A stretch of DNA of 64,000 nucleotides, taken from Bacillota bacterium (GTDB taxonomy: Bacteria; Bacillota; Clostridia; Oscillospirales; Acutalibacteraceae). The stretch covers positions 1 through 64,000 of the forward strand of contig JAEWBE010000009.1 of NCBI GenBank assembly GCA_023391275.1. Reading direction: 5' to 3'. The position numbers were made by a program, and so were the translations under genes. Under the pieces are notes generated by a model that was not told the DNA's origin, did no database searches, and saw nothing but the letters and a program-made list of their open reading frames with translations. Shown piece after piece: positions 1 to 7,337 of the stretch (position 1 is the first letter of the stretch; every line of letters begins with the position of its first letter).

Positions 1-2
1 CA

Positions 3-272
3 AACTGCGCGGTGCTGGGTGTTACCATGCTGGTCATTGAAAAGGGCCAGTCGGATCCGACGTTCGGGTTTGTCCAGTCGCTTGTAAACGCCTTTGGGTC
101 GGGGATTGGCTTCCTCGTGGCAATGGTACTGTTTGCGGGGATACGGGAAAGAATTGAAAATAACGACATTCCAAAATCTCTTCAGGGGCTGCCGATTACA
201 CTGGTTGCGGCTTCGCTGACGGCCGTATCGTTTCTCGGTTTTCAGGGCCTTGTTGAAGGAATGCTGGGTTAG
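3..272 (+). CDS. rnfA: Rnf complex subunit RnfA, C-terminal part (cut by window edge)
   Basis: Membrane subunit of the Rnf complex, which couples electron transfer from reduced ferredoxin to NAD+ with ion pumping. The window begins inside the gene; the first full codon in frame is at position 3 and reads NCAVLGV, the conserved RnfA/RnfE-type membrane motif. About 89 residues remain, with two hydrophobic stretches (GSGIGFLVAMVLFAGI and LPITLVAASLTAVSFLGF). The FAGIRERIE segment and the position directly before rnfB favour RnfA over RnfE. The stop codon overlaps the AGGAG ribosome binding site of rnfB. Identification is by family motif; the missing N-terminus cannot be assessed. Confidence 0.88.
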   Translation, partial: NCAVLGVTMLVIEKGQSDPTFGFVQSLVNAFGSGIGFLVAMVLFAGIRERIENNDIPKSLQGLPITLVAASLTAVSFLGFQGLVEGMLG

Positions 273-283
273 GAGATGCGGAT

Positions 284-1081
284 ATGAACGAAATACTGAT
301 TCCCGTGCTTGTGGTAGCCGGCATTGGCCTTTTGTCGGGGCTTGTTCTTGCGGTTGCTTCCATTGTAATGGCTGTGCCGAAGGATGAAAAGGCGGAGGCA
401 ATCCGTGAAATGCTGCCCGGGGCGAACTGCGGAGCCTGCGGCTTTTCAGGATGCGACGGCTACGCAAAGGCACTGTCCGCCGGGGAGGCACAGCCGGGCC
501 AGTGCACGGTGGGCGGAGCGGCTGTCGCAAAAACCATTTCGGAGTATTTGGGCTGTGACGCGGGTGAGGTTGAAACCAAGGTGGCTGTGGTTCACTGTCT
601 GGGCAGTTATGACAACACAAGCGACAAGGTGGAATATGAAGGCATTCAGACCTGTGCGGGCGCCGCGCTGGTGGCGGGCGGAGTTGCAAGCTGCCAGTAC
701 GGCTGCATGGGCCTTGGGGACTGCGTAAGGGCGTGCCGGTACGGCGCGGTCAGCGTCAGCAACGGGCTCGCCACCATTGATCCGAAACTCTGCAAAGGCT
801 GTTCCATGTGCGTGAAAGCCTGCCCGAAACATCTGATCCATTTTGTGCCCTACTGGCAGCAGGCTGTGGTTCTGTGCAGCAACTGCGACAAAGGAGCGGC
901 AACCGGCAAAGTCTGCAAAATCGGCTGCATCGGCTGCATGAAATGTGAAAAGACCTGCCAGCACGACGCAATTCATGTCATTGACAGCCACGCTGTGGTT
1001 GACACCGCAAAATGCGTTGGCTGCGGCGACTGCGCCGGCGTCTGCCCAAGGCACTGTATCCAGATGCTCGCTGAGATGTAG
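284..1081 (+). CDS. rnfB: Rnf complex iron-sulfur subunit RnfB
   Basis: Ferredoxin-facing electron-entry subunit of the Rnf complex, 265 aa, anchored by one N-terminal membrane helix (about residues 4-30). Residues about 45-75 contain the CGACGFSGC cluster-binding motif typical of RnfB. The C-terminal half has several 4Fe-4S ferredoxin motifs: CMGLGDCVRAC, CKGCSMCVKAC, CIGCMKCEKTC and CVGCGDCAGVC. ATG 284 follows AGGAG at 271-275. It is the last gene of the operon; a terminator follows. Large minus-strand reading frames over it have no support. Confidence 0.95.
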   Translation: MNEILIPVLVVAGIGLLSGLVLAVASIVMAVPKDEKAEAIREMLPGANCGACGFSGCDGYAKALSAGEAQPGQCTVGGAAVAKTISEYLGCDAGEVETKVAVVHCLGSYDNTSDKVEYEGIQTCAGAALVAGGVASCQYGCMGLGDCVRACRYGAVSVSNGLATIDPKLCKGCSMCVKACPKHLIHFVPYWQQAVVLCSNCDKGAATGKVCKIGCIGCMKCEKTCQHDAIHVIDSHAVVDTAKCVGCGDCAGVCPRHCIQMLAEM

Positions 1082-1103
1082 CGACTGAGGAAAGCCGGAA
1101 TTC

Positions 1104-1139
1104 AAAAGTGCGTTCCTTTTCCCGGGAATGCACTTTTTT
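1104..1139 (+). terminator. Rho-independent terminator after rnfB
   Basis: A stem of AAAAGTGCGTTCC with GGAATGCACTTTT is followed by TTTTTT, 23 bases after the rnfB stop. It ends the rnf operon just before the promoter of the next gene. Confidence 0.85.
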
Positions 1140-1141
1140 CG

Positions 1142-1170
1142 TTGAAATTCAGTGTGCACTTTGCTACAAT
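1142..1170 (+). promoter_or_regulatory. Sigma-A promoter of the CorA-like gene
   Basis: TTGAAA (1142-1147), 17-base spacer, TACAAT (1165-1170). The TTG at 1142, which could open a longer reading frame, is part of this -35 box, so it is not the start codon. Confidence 0.75.
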
Positions 1171-1204
1171 AAAGGCATTCTATAAAATGATTAGGAGCAT
1201 GGGA

Positions 1205-2110
1205 ATGAAGTGCTATAAAATTGAGGATGAACAGTTGGCTGAAACCGAAGCACAGCTGGAAAGCAGCCCCGTGTGTGTTTGTACGGCAGACGAGCTGCGG
1301 CAGCAAAACAGGAAATTTGCGGCGTACACCATTGAGGAGTGCTGCCGTTCCGGTCCCGCCAAGCTGGAATCCTATGACGGTTATGATTTTATCCTGCTGA
1401 ATGTGATTAATGATGAAAACCGATATTTAACACATCGCATCGGTATCTACGTTACCCCTGATCAGGTCGTTTTTGTGTGCAACCGCCCCAGTGGCGTAGT
1501 GCAGGGAGTGCTGGAAGCGTTTTCCTGTACAAAGACGGTGAACCTGAATCTTACCAGGGTGCTGTATGCTTTTTTCAACCGCCTGACCAGCAATGATTCT
1601 GAAGAACTGGAAGATTTGGAAGAAGAGATTTCAGCGATAGAGGAAAGTGTCATTGAAGACAAAAGCGGCGATTATATTCGCGACATTGTCGCGATGCGAA
1701 AAAAGCTGATGTTCTATAAAAAATATTACGAGCAGCTTCTCGACGTTGCGGAAAGTATTGAGGAAAACGCAAACGGAATGCTTACCCCCGGTGCTTTGCG
1801 CTATTTCAAGATGTTCACCGCCCGAATTGAGCGCCTGAACCGCAACACCCTCAACCTGCGCGATTATATCACGCAGGTGCGGGAGGCTTACCAGTCCCAG
1901 GTGGATATCGGCTTAAATTCGATTATGAAGCTGTTTACCGTGATCACCGCGATTTTCCTTCCTTTGACTCTGCTGGTCGGCTGGTATGGGATGAACTTTA
2001 AAAATATGCCCGAACTCCAGTGGCCATACGGCTATTTCATGGCAATCGGCGTTTCTTTGGTTTTTGTTGTCGCCTCCGTCATCTATTTTAAAAAGAAAAA
2101 AATATTGTAA
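1205..2110 (+). CDS. corA: CorA-family divalent metal ion transporter
   Basis: Inner-membrane channel for Mg2+ or related divalent ions, about 301 aa from ATG 1205. The start was chosen because TAGGAG (1192-1197) is 7 bases upstream; ATG 1199 is too close to it. The N-terminal part is a cytoplasmic alpha/beta domain, followed by an acidic helical section (EELEDLEEEISAIEESVIED). The C-terminus has two membrane helices; the first ends in YGMNF, the GMN selectivity signature of CorA, and the second ends in a lysine-rich tail (KKKKIL). It is transcribed alone from its own promoter and converges on hsp20. The ion is not predictable from sequence. Confidence 0.9.
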   Translation: MKCYKIEDEQLAETEAQLESSPVCVCTADELRQQNRKFAAYTIEECCRSGPAKLESYDGYDFILLNVINDENRYLTHRIGIYVTPDQVVFVCNRPSGVVQGVLEAFSCTKTVNLNLTRVLYAFFNRLTSNDSEELEDLEEEISAIEESVIEDKSGDYIRDIVAMRKKLMFYKKYYEQLLDVAESIEENANGMLTPGALRYFKMFTARIERLNRNTLNLRDYITQVREAYQSQVDIGLNSIMKLFTVITAIFLPLTLLVGWYGMNFKNMPELQWPYGYFMAIGVSLVFVVASVIYFKKKKIL

Positions 2111-2145
2111 ATTTTACGCATAGTGTAATTGAGGAAAGACAGAAC

Positions 2146-2191
2146 AAAATAAAATCGGGCCGCATATGCAACTGCGCATATGCGGCCCGAT
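2146..2191 (-). terminator. Terminator of hsp20 (minus strand)
   Basis: A perfect 16-bp stem: ATCGGGCCGCATATGC at 2154-2169 pairs with 2176-2191. On the minus strand it is followed by TTTTATTTT. On the plus strand no T-run follows, so it mainly serves hsp20, though it could also protect the CorA mRNA end. Confidence 0.85.
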
Positions 2192-2206
2192 GTGTGCCAA
2201 AATGTG

Positions 2207-2629
2207 TTATTTAATTTCGATCTGCCGGGCCGGCGGCAAGGCGGCCTCCCGTTTCGGCAGCTCAAGTTCCAGAACACCCTTTTCGTAGCTTGCGGCAATT
2301 CCGTCGGTGTCAATATTCGAAATATCGAAGCTTCTGCTTAAGGAGCCGTACCTTCTTTCCCGGCGGATAAAATCTTTTCCGTCTTCGTTGGTGTCCTCAC
2401 TGTGCTCCGCAGTCAGCGTCAGTGTATCGCCTGCTATGTTAATGTGGATATCCTCTTTGTTAAAGCCCGGCAAATCGGCTTTGAGAACGAATTTATCGCC
2501 CTTGTCGAGGATATCCGTGCGGCAGGGGGAAATGTCCTTATCGAAATCGCCGAAAAAATCCTGACTCATCCTGTTGAAGTAGTCAAATAAATTTCTGCTT
2601 CTTTGCTCAAAAGGAATCAAATCAAACAT
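2207..2629 (-). CDS. hsp20: Small heat shock protein, Hsp20/alpha-crystallin family
   Basis: ATP-independent chaperone that holds unfolding proteins, 140 aa. The alpha-crystallin domain covers about residues 35-135 (DKFVLKADLPGFNKEDI, DFIRRERRYGSLSRSF, YEKGVLELELPK). The start is the internal ATG at 2629: GGAGG lies 8 bases before it, inside a longer frame that would begin at 2644 with the Shine-Dalgarno itself as codons. A perfect CIRCE element upstream points to HrcA repression. The leader between CIRCE and the start contains a small GGAGC/GCTCC hairpin (about 2668-2685 on the plus strand). Confidence 0.93.
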   Translation of the reverse strand: MFDLIPFEQRSRNLFDYFNRMSQDFFGDFDKDISPCRTDILDKGDKFVLKADLPGFNKEDIHINIAGDTLTLTAEHSEDTNEDGKDFIRRERRYGSLSRSFDISNIDTDGIAASYEKGVLELELPKREAALPPARQIEIK

Positions 2630-2752
2630 AATCAAAACCTCCATTTTTATTTGATTTTTGTTTTTCAGGAGCTTTTCGCTCCCTGTTTACAATTTTAGTA
2701 TAGGTTTGATTTATTAAAAATATTTATATTATTTTTTAATTAAATATGAATT

Positions 2753-2779
2753 TTAGCACTCAAATCACTAGAGTGCTAA
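2753..2779 (-). promoter_or_regulatory. CIRCE operator (HrcA binding site) upstream of hsp20
   Basis: TTAGCACTC (2753-2761), nine bases, GAGTGCTAA (2771-2779): an exact match to the CIRCE consensus bound by the HrcA repressor. It lies about 125 bases upstream of the hsp20 start. The match is seen directly; HrcA regulation is known for the element and inferred here. The gene on the other side starts more than 300 bases away and has a separate promoter. Confidence 0.93.
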
Positions 2780-2996
2780 CAACAAATGTGAGGCGGATTT
2801 GATGGAATCTTATACTTTATTCAAGCCGCGGCCCATCGTTTTAAATTTATGAAATTACTGGAACTATTTTACAAAAGGTATTATAATATTAATAAATCAT
2901 AAAACGATTTTTTATTAAGGCGGCAGATATACACGGAGATTTGCCTCCATAATTATTCAAAATTAAATAAAATTTATTGGACTCAATTACAAAATA

Positions 2997-3025
2997 TTGA
3001 CATATTAGTAAACGCGCTGTACAAT
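2997..3025 (+). promoter_or_regulatory. Sigma-A promoter of the LacI-family regulator gene
   Basis: TTGACA (2997-3002), 17-base spacer, TACAAT (3020-3025). Close to consensus. It probably drives the regulator and, by read-through, the nucleoside genes behind it. 2780-2996 is AT-rich and I see nothing else in it. Confidence 0.8.
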
Positions 3026-3034
3026 GGGGCTGTA

Positions 3035-3050
3035 ATGAAACCGCTTTCAA
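3035..3050 (+). promoter_or_regulatory. LacI-type operator just downstream of the -10 box
   Basis: ATGAAACCGCTTTCAA is a near-palindrome with the central CG of LacI/GalR-family operators and also fits the CcpA cre consensus. It lies 9 bases after the -10 box, where a bound repressor would block transcription. The simplest reading is self-repression by the adjacent regulator; catabolite control by CcpA is the alternative. Confidence 0.65.
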
Positions 3051-3105
3051 AATATCTGCTACGGAGACGATTTCGGTTCTTTTACAGAAAGTTCTGGTGA
3101 TTAAT

Positions 3106-4089
3106 TTGGCGCGTATCAGCGATGTTGCCAGACTGGCCGGGGTTTCCTGTGCGACCGTGTCCCGGGTAATCAACGGTACGGCCAGGGTAAGCGAAGAAAA
3201 GGCCAAACGAGTGCTTGAGGCAATTGATGCAACGGGTTTTAAGCCCAATGAAATCGCGCGCTCTCTTTATAAAAAGTCCTCCAGAATTATCGGTTATATC
3301 ATACCCAGCATCCTTAATATCTTTTTAAATGAAATTGGCCGTGCAATAGAAGATGAGGCGTTTGAAAACGGCTATAAAATGATTCTGTGCAATTCCGAGG
3401 AGAATTCCAAAAAGGAAATTGCATATATCAATATGCTTTCGTCCATGAATGCCGACGGGATTATCATTACCGCAAACAATGAACATCTGGATGAGGAGAT
3501 ACGCAGCTGTATGCTTCCGATTGTTGTGCTGGATAAAAATGACGGCGCCCGCTACACTGCCTCCGTTCAGGCTGATAATTACTCCGGCGGGCAGATTTCT
3601 GCTGAACATCTGATTGAATGCGGGTGCAGAGATATTGTCCTGATGCGCGGGCCGCAAAAATATTCCAGCAGTCAGCAGCGTTTTCTGGGGTATGTGGATG
3701 CCTGTAACGAGCATGGCATTCAGCCGCGGTTTGTAAGCAGCGAATACGGCTTCAGCCACGGAATTCAGTGCTCCCGCGAACTGTTGGAACGGTTTCCGCG
3801 CGCGGACGGTATTCTGGCTTCCAGCGACATGGTTGCCCTTTCCCTTTACAAGGTGCTCTGTGAACAGGGCAGACGCGTTCCTGATGACATAATGATTGTG
3901 GGATATGACGATGTGGAACTGAGTGCGCTGATGACCCCCTCGCTCACCACCGTCGCACAGCCAATCGAAGAGATCGGCAGGCTCGCCGTCAGATTAATTA
4001 TCGATCAGGTTGTAAAGAATAAAATTGAGCAAAGGGAGAATATCCTGCCTGTCTCGCTTAAAATTCGTCAAACGACGAAACAAAAATAA
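3106..4089 (+). CDS. LacI/GalR-family transcriptional regulator of the nucleoside cluster
   Basis: DNA-binding repressor, about 327 aa. Residues 1-50 form the LacI helix-turn-helix and hinge (ARISDVARLAGVSCATVSRVING...NEIARSLYKKSS). The rest is a periplasmic-binding-protein-like effector domain (YIIPSILNIFLNEIGRAIED, GIIITANNEHL, ADGILASSDMVALSLYKVL, IMIVGYDDVELSALMTPSLTTV). TTG 3106 is preferred because the protein then begins MARISDVARLAG as in the family; GTG 3097 is possible. It stands at the head of ten nucleoside genes, 17 bases before deoB, so its effector is probably a nucleoside or deoxyribose phosphate, as with CytR. The effector is inferred from context only. Confidence 0.88.
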   Translation: MARISDVARLAGVSCATVSRVINGTARVSEEKAKRVLEAIDATGFKPNEIARSLYKKSSRIIGYIIPSILNIFLNEIGRAIEDEAFENGYKMILCNSEENSKKEIAYINMLSSMNADGIIITANNEHLDEEIRSCMLPIVVLDKNDGARYTASVQADNYSGGQISAEHLIECGCRDIVLMRGPQKYSSSQQRFLGYVDACNEHGIQPRFVSSEYGFSHGIQCSRELLERFPRADGILASSDMVALSLYKVLCEQGRRVPDDIMIVGYDDVELSALMTPSLTTVAQPIEEIGRLAVRLIIDQVVKNKIEQRENILPVSLKIRQTTKQK

Positions 4090-4106
4090 ATAAGGATGGC
4101 CGAATT

Positions 4107-5276
4107 ATGGGTAAACGAATTTTTCTAATTGTGCTTGACAGCGTTGGAATCGGTGAAGAACCGGACGCTGCGGAATATGACGATGAGGGCAGCAACACCC
4201 TTGCCGCGGCCGCAACCAGCAAATATTTTTCAATGCCCAATATGCAGAAATTGGGTCTGTTCAACATCGACGGCGTAACGTGCCGCCCAAAGGCGGAAGC
4301 TCCGCAGGGCGCGTATGCGCGTATGCGCGAGGTTTCAAAGGGGAAGGATACGACCATCGGTCACTGGGAAATTGCAGGGATTAATTCCAAAAAACCGCTG
4401 CCGACTTATCCCGACGGGTTCCCTGCCGATGTGATTCGTGGATTTGAGGAAAAGACGGGCCGGAAAGTGCTTTGCAACAAGCCGTACTCCGGCACCGATG
4501 TGATCCGCGATTACGGGAAAGAACAGGTAGAAACGGGCGCGCTCATTGTTTATACTTCCGCGGACAGCGTTTTTCAAATTGCCGCGAATGAGGAAACCGT
4601 GCCGATTGAAGAGCTTTATCGCTGCTGCCAGATTGCAAGGGACATGCTGGTTGGGGAGCATGGCGTCGGCCGGGTTATCGCAAGGCCGTTTACCGGCACT
4701 TACCCCAATTTTACGCGCACTGCCAACCGCCATGATTTTTCGCTCCGGCCGCCTGAAACGACGATGCTCGACCAGCTTTCGGAGAATCATTTTGATGTGA
4801 TTGCCGTCGGTAAAATCAACGATATTTTTGCGGGAAAGGGCATCAGCCAGTTTGTCAGGACAAAAAGCAACGCGGAGGGGATTGAGCGCACGGTGGAATA
4901 TACCGGGCAGGACTTTAACGGTCTGTGCTTTATCAATCTGGTTGATTTCGATATGCTTTACGGCCACCGAAACGATGTGGACGGGTATGCAAAGGCGCTT
5001 ACGCAGTTTGATCAAAAACTGCCGGAAATTCTTGCCGGACTCAGGGAGGATGATCTTCTGATGGTCACCGCCGACCATGGCTGCGACCCGCTTACGCCTT
5101 CCACCGACCATTCCCGTGAATATACGCCGTGGGTAATTTACGGAAGCCCCGTGAAAGCCGGTGCAAATCTGGGCACACGGCCGACTTTCGCCGATATTGC
5201 CGCCACTGTACTGGATTATTTTGGAATTGAGCCAAAAACGACCGGCACATCCCTTTTACAAAAAATAATAAAATAG
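4107..5276 (+). CDS. deoB: Phosphopentomutase
   Basis: Interconverts ribose 1-phosphate and ribose 5-phosphate (and the deoxy forms), linking nucleoside phosphorolysis to central metabolism; cytoplasmic. 389 aa, normal length. Alkaline-phosphatase-superfamily metal ligands are visible: DSVGIG at residues 11-16, the phosphorylated-threonine region GKDTTIGHWE (about 79-88), FDMLYGHRNDVDGY, and TADHGCDPLTPSTDHSREY. It follows the regulator by 17 bases and precedes deoD by 17 bases. Confidence 0.96.
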   Translation: MGKRIFLIVLDSVGIGEEPDAAEYDDEGSNTLAAAATSKYFSMPNMQKLGLFNIDGVTCRPKAEAPQGAYARMREVSKGKDTTIGHWEIAGINSKKPLPTYPDGFPADVIRGFEEKTGRKVLCNKPYSGTDVIRDYGKEQVETGALIVYTSADSVFQIAANEETVPIEELYRCCQIARDMLVGEHGVGRVIARPFTGTYPNFTRTANRHDFSLRPPETTMLDQLSENHFDVIAVGKINDIFAGKGISQFVRTKSNAEGIERTVEYTGQDFNGLCFINLVDFDMLYGHRNDVDGYAKALTQFDQKLPEILAGLREDDLLMVTADHGCDPLTPSTDHSREYTPWVIYGSPVKAGANLGTRPTFADIAATVLDYFGIEPKTTGTSLLQKIIK

Positions 5277-5293
5277 AAATTTGGAGGAATTAT

Positions 5294-6004
5294 ATGGCTA
5301 GTGTACCAACACCCCATAACGGGGCTAAACTGGGGGATATTGCAAAAACCGTTCTGATGCCGGGCGACCCGCTTCGCGCTAAATTTATTGCGGATACCTA
5401 TCTTACCGATGTCGTCTGCTTCAATACCGTAAGGAACATGCTGGGATATACCGGAAATTATAAGGGGAAACCCGTATCCGTCATGGGCGGAGGAATGGGA
5501 ATTCCGTCGGTGGGTATTTACACGTATGAACTTTTTAATTTCTACGGTGTGGAAAATATCATTCGCATTGGCTCGGCCGGCGGCATTGCCGATCATGTTC
5601 ATGTGCGCGATGTGGTCATCGGAATGGGCGCATGCACAAATTCCAATTATGCCGCGCAGTATCGCCTTCCCGGAACGTTTGCGCCGATTGCAAGTTATGA
5701 CCTTTTGGACCGCGCGGTAAAGGCCGCCGAAAAGCTCAAGATTCATTCGCTGGTCGGCAATGTTCTTTCCAGCGATACCTTCTACGACGACGATGAAGGC
5801 GGGCTGCAATCCTGGAAAAGGATGGGCGTTCTGGCGGTTGAAATGGAGGCCGCGGCGCTCTATATGAACGCGGCGAGGGCAGGTAAAAACGCGCTTTGTC
5901 TTCTGACAATTTCGGACTGCCCGTTTACCGGGGAATCCCTTCCCGCTGAAGAGCGTCAGACCGGCTTTACTCAGATGATGGAGATTGCACTTTCACTGGC
6001 TTAA
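5294..6004 (+). CDS. deoD: Purine nucleoside phosphorylase, DeoD type
   Basis: Cleaves purine (deoxy)ribonucleosides with phosphate to base and (deoxy)ribose 1-phosphate, the substrate of DeoB; hexameric, cytoplasmic. 236 aa, standard for the DeoD family. Motifs: MPGDPLRAKFIA near the N-terminus, IRIGSAGGI, VEMEAAALY (ribose-binding) and TISD with the catalytic aspartate. GGAGG (5282-5286) precedes ATG 5294. Confidence 0.96.
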   Translation: MASVPTPHNGAKLGDIAKTVLMPGDPLRAKFIADTYLTDVVCFNTVRNMLGYTGNYKGKPVSVMGGGMGIPSVGIYTYELFNFYGVENIIRIGSAGGIADHVHVRDVVIGMGACTNSNYAAQYRLPGTFAPIASYDLLDRAVKAAEKLKIHSLVGNVLSSDTFYDDDEGGLQSWKRMGVLAVEMEAAALYMNAARAGKNALCLLTISDCPFTGESLPAEERQTGFTQMMEIALSLA

Positions 6005-6081
6005 TCCCGGGGTTCATATTTAAAAAATAAGAAATATTTTGCAGAATTCAGTATGGTGTTGAAAAAATTGCCCGAAGGGAG

Positions 6082-6104
6082 TAATATCACTTATTGTGAT
6101 ATTA
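6082..6104 (+). promoter_or_regulatory. Perfect 9-bp inverted repeat in front of the BMP lipoprotein gene
   Basis: TAATATCAC, five bases, GTGATATTA. It lies between deoD and the Shine-Dalgarno of the next gene (GGAGG at 6125-6129). It could be an operator, or an mRNA stem that protects the downstream transcript of a highly expressed binding protein. No T-run follows, so it is not a simple terminator, and no clear promoter was found in 6005-6137. Confidence 0.5.
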
Positions 6105-6137
6105 ATATATCCAAACATAATTTAGGAGGAAAATCTC

Positions 6138-7235
6138 ATGAAGAAAATTGTAGCACTATTGCTTGCAGTTGTAATGGCTGCTTCCGCAACCGCGTGTGCT
6201 TCCAGCTCGACACCGGCAGCGTCAAGTCAGGCTCCGGCGGCAAGCACGGCGCCCGCAAGTGCAGCCGAGGCCTCTTCCACAGCAGCCAAAACGGACTTTA
6301 AGATCGCGATGGTTACGGATACCGGCGGTGTAAATGATCAGTCCTTCAACCAGTCCTCATGGGAAGGTTTACAGAAGCTTAAGGCCGATACCGGCGCGGA
6401 TGTCAGCTACACTGAATCCAAACAGGAATCCGACTATGCCACCAACCTTGATAAGGCTGCGGACGGCAATAACAAGCTTATTTGGGGCATTGGTTTTGCA
6501 ATGGCGGATGCCATTACCAACGCGGCAAAAGCAAATCCGGATATCAGCTATGCCATCATCGACAATGCTTACGAAAACACCCCGTCCAATGTAACGGGCG
6601 TTGTGTTCCGTGCGCAGGAGCCTTCTTTCCTGGTTGGCTATATTGCGGCGAAAACCACAAAGACCGGCAAGGTCGGTTTTGTCGGCGGCATGACCAGCGC
6701 GGTTATCGACCAGTTCGAATACGGCTATAAGGCCGGTGTTGCTTACGCCGCCAAAGAACTGGGCAAAACAATTACAGTGGACGCCCAGTACGCGGAAAGC
6801 TTTTCGGATGCGTCCAAGGGCAAGGCAATTGCACAAAAAATGTTCTCCAACGGCTGCGACATCGTGTTTCACGCAGCAGGCGGTGTTGGCGTAGGCGTTA
6901 TTGAAGCTGCCAAAGAAGCCAACAAATTTGCAATCGGCGTTGACCGTGACCAGGCTTATCTTGCTCCGAACAATGTTCTTACTTCTGCTATGAAGCTTGT
7001 TAATCAGGCGGTTGAGCTTGTTTCAAAGGATGCGCTTGACGGCAAGGAAATCGGCGGAAAAACCTACAACTATGGACTTACGGAAGATGCTGTCGGAATT
7101 CCGACGGAGCACAAGCTGATGGGTGACGCAACCTACAACGCGGCGATGGCTCTGGAAGCCAAAATCAAAGACAAGACCATTACTCCTCCTGCCAACAAGG
7201 ATGAGTTTGCAAAGTTTGAAGCCAGCTTAAAGTAA
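6138..7235 (+). CDS. BMP-family nucleoside-binding lipoprotein of an ABC importer
   Basis: Cell-surface substrate-binding protein, 365 aa. Signal peptide and lipobox at residues 1-20 (LLAVVMAASATAC, lipidated Cys20), then a Ser/Ala-rich linker to about residue 50. The BMP domain begins at FKIAMVTDTGGVNDQSFNQSSWEGL; family motifs include GKVGFVGGM and IGVDRDQAYLAPN. BMP proteins with NupOPQ-like partners bind ribo- and deoxynucleosides. Next to the matching ATPase and permeases and the salvage enzymes, nucleoside uptake is the obvious role. Exact specificity is unknown. Confidence 0.93.
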   Translation: MKKIVALLLAVVMAASATACASSSTPAASSQAPAASTAPASAAEASSTAAKTDFKIAMVTDTGGVNDQSFNQSSWEGLQKLKADTGADVSYTESKQESDYATNLDKAADGNNKLIWGIGFAMADAITNAAKANPDISYAIIDNAYENTPSNVTGVVFRAQEPSFLVGYIAAKTTKTGKVGFVGGMTSAVIDQFEYGYKAGVAYAAKELGKTITVDAQYAESFSDASKGKAIAQKMFSNGCDIVFHAAGGVGVGVIEAAKEANKFAIGVDRDQAYLAPNNVLTSAMKLVNQAVELVSKDALDGKEIGGKTYNYGLTEDAVGIPTEHKLMGDATYNAAMALEAKIKDKTITPPANKDEFAKFEASLK

Positions 7236-7263
7236 TTTAAGAACCCATTATAAATTCCTTATC

Positions 7264-7300
7264 ACAGGCGGGGCGTGCATTTTTATGGCGCCCCGCTGTG
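7264..7300 (+). other. Intercistronic hairpin after the binding-protein gene
   Basis: CACAGGCGGGGCG pairs with CGCCCCGCTGTG (one bulged G). No T-run follows. Such stems behind binding-protein genes commonly stabilise the upstream mRNA so that the binding protein exceeds the transporter; this role is inferred. Confidence 0.5.
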
Positions 7301-7337
7301 TTAAAGGGACGGAATAACGGCAAGGGGGTTTATTGTA

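Noticed and set aside
1142..1204. Longer CorA reading frame beginning at TTG 1142
   Set aside because: The TTG is part of a TTGAAA-N17-TACAAT promoter, and a proper ribosome binding site precedes ATG 1205.
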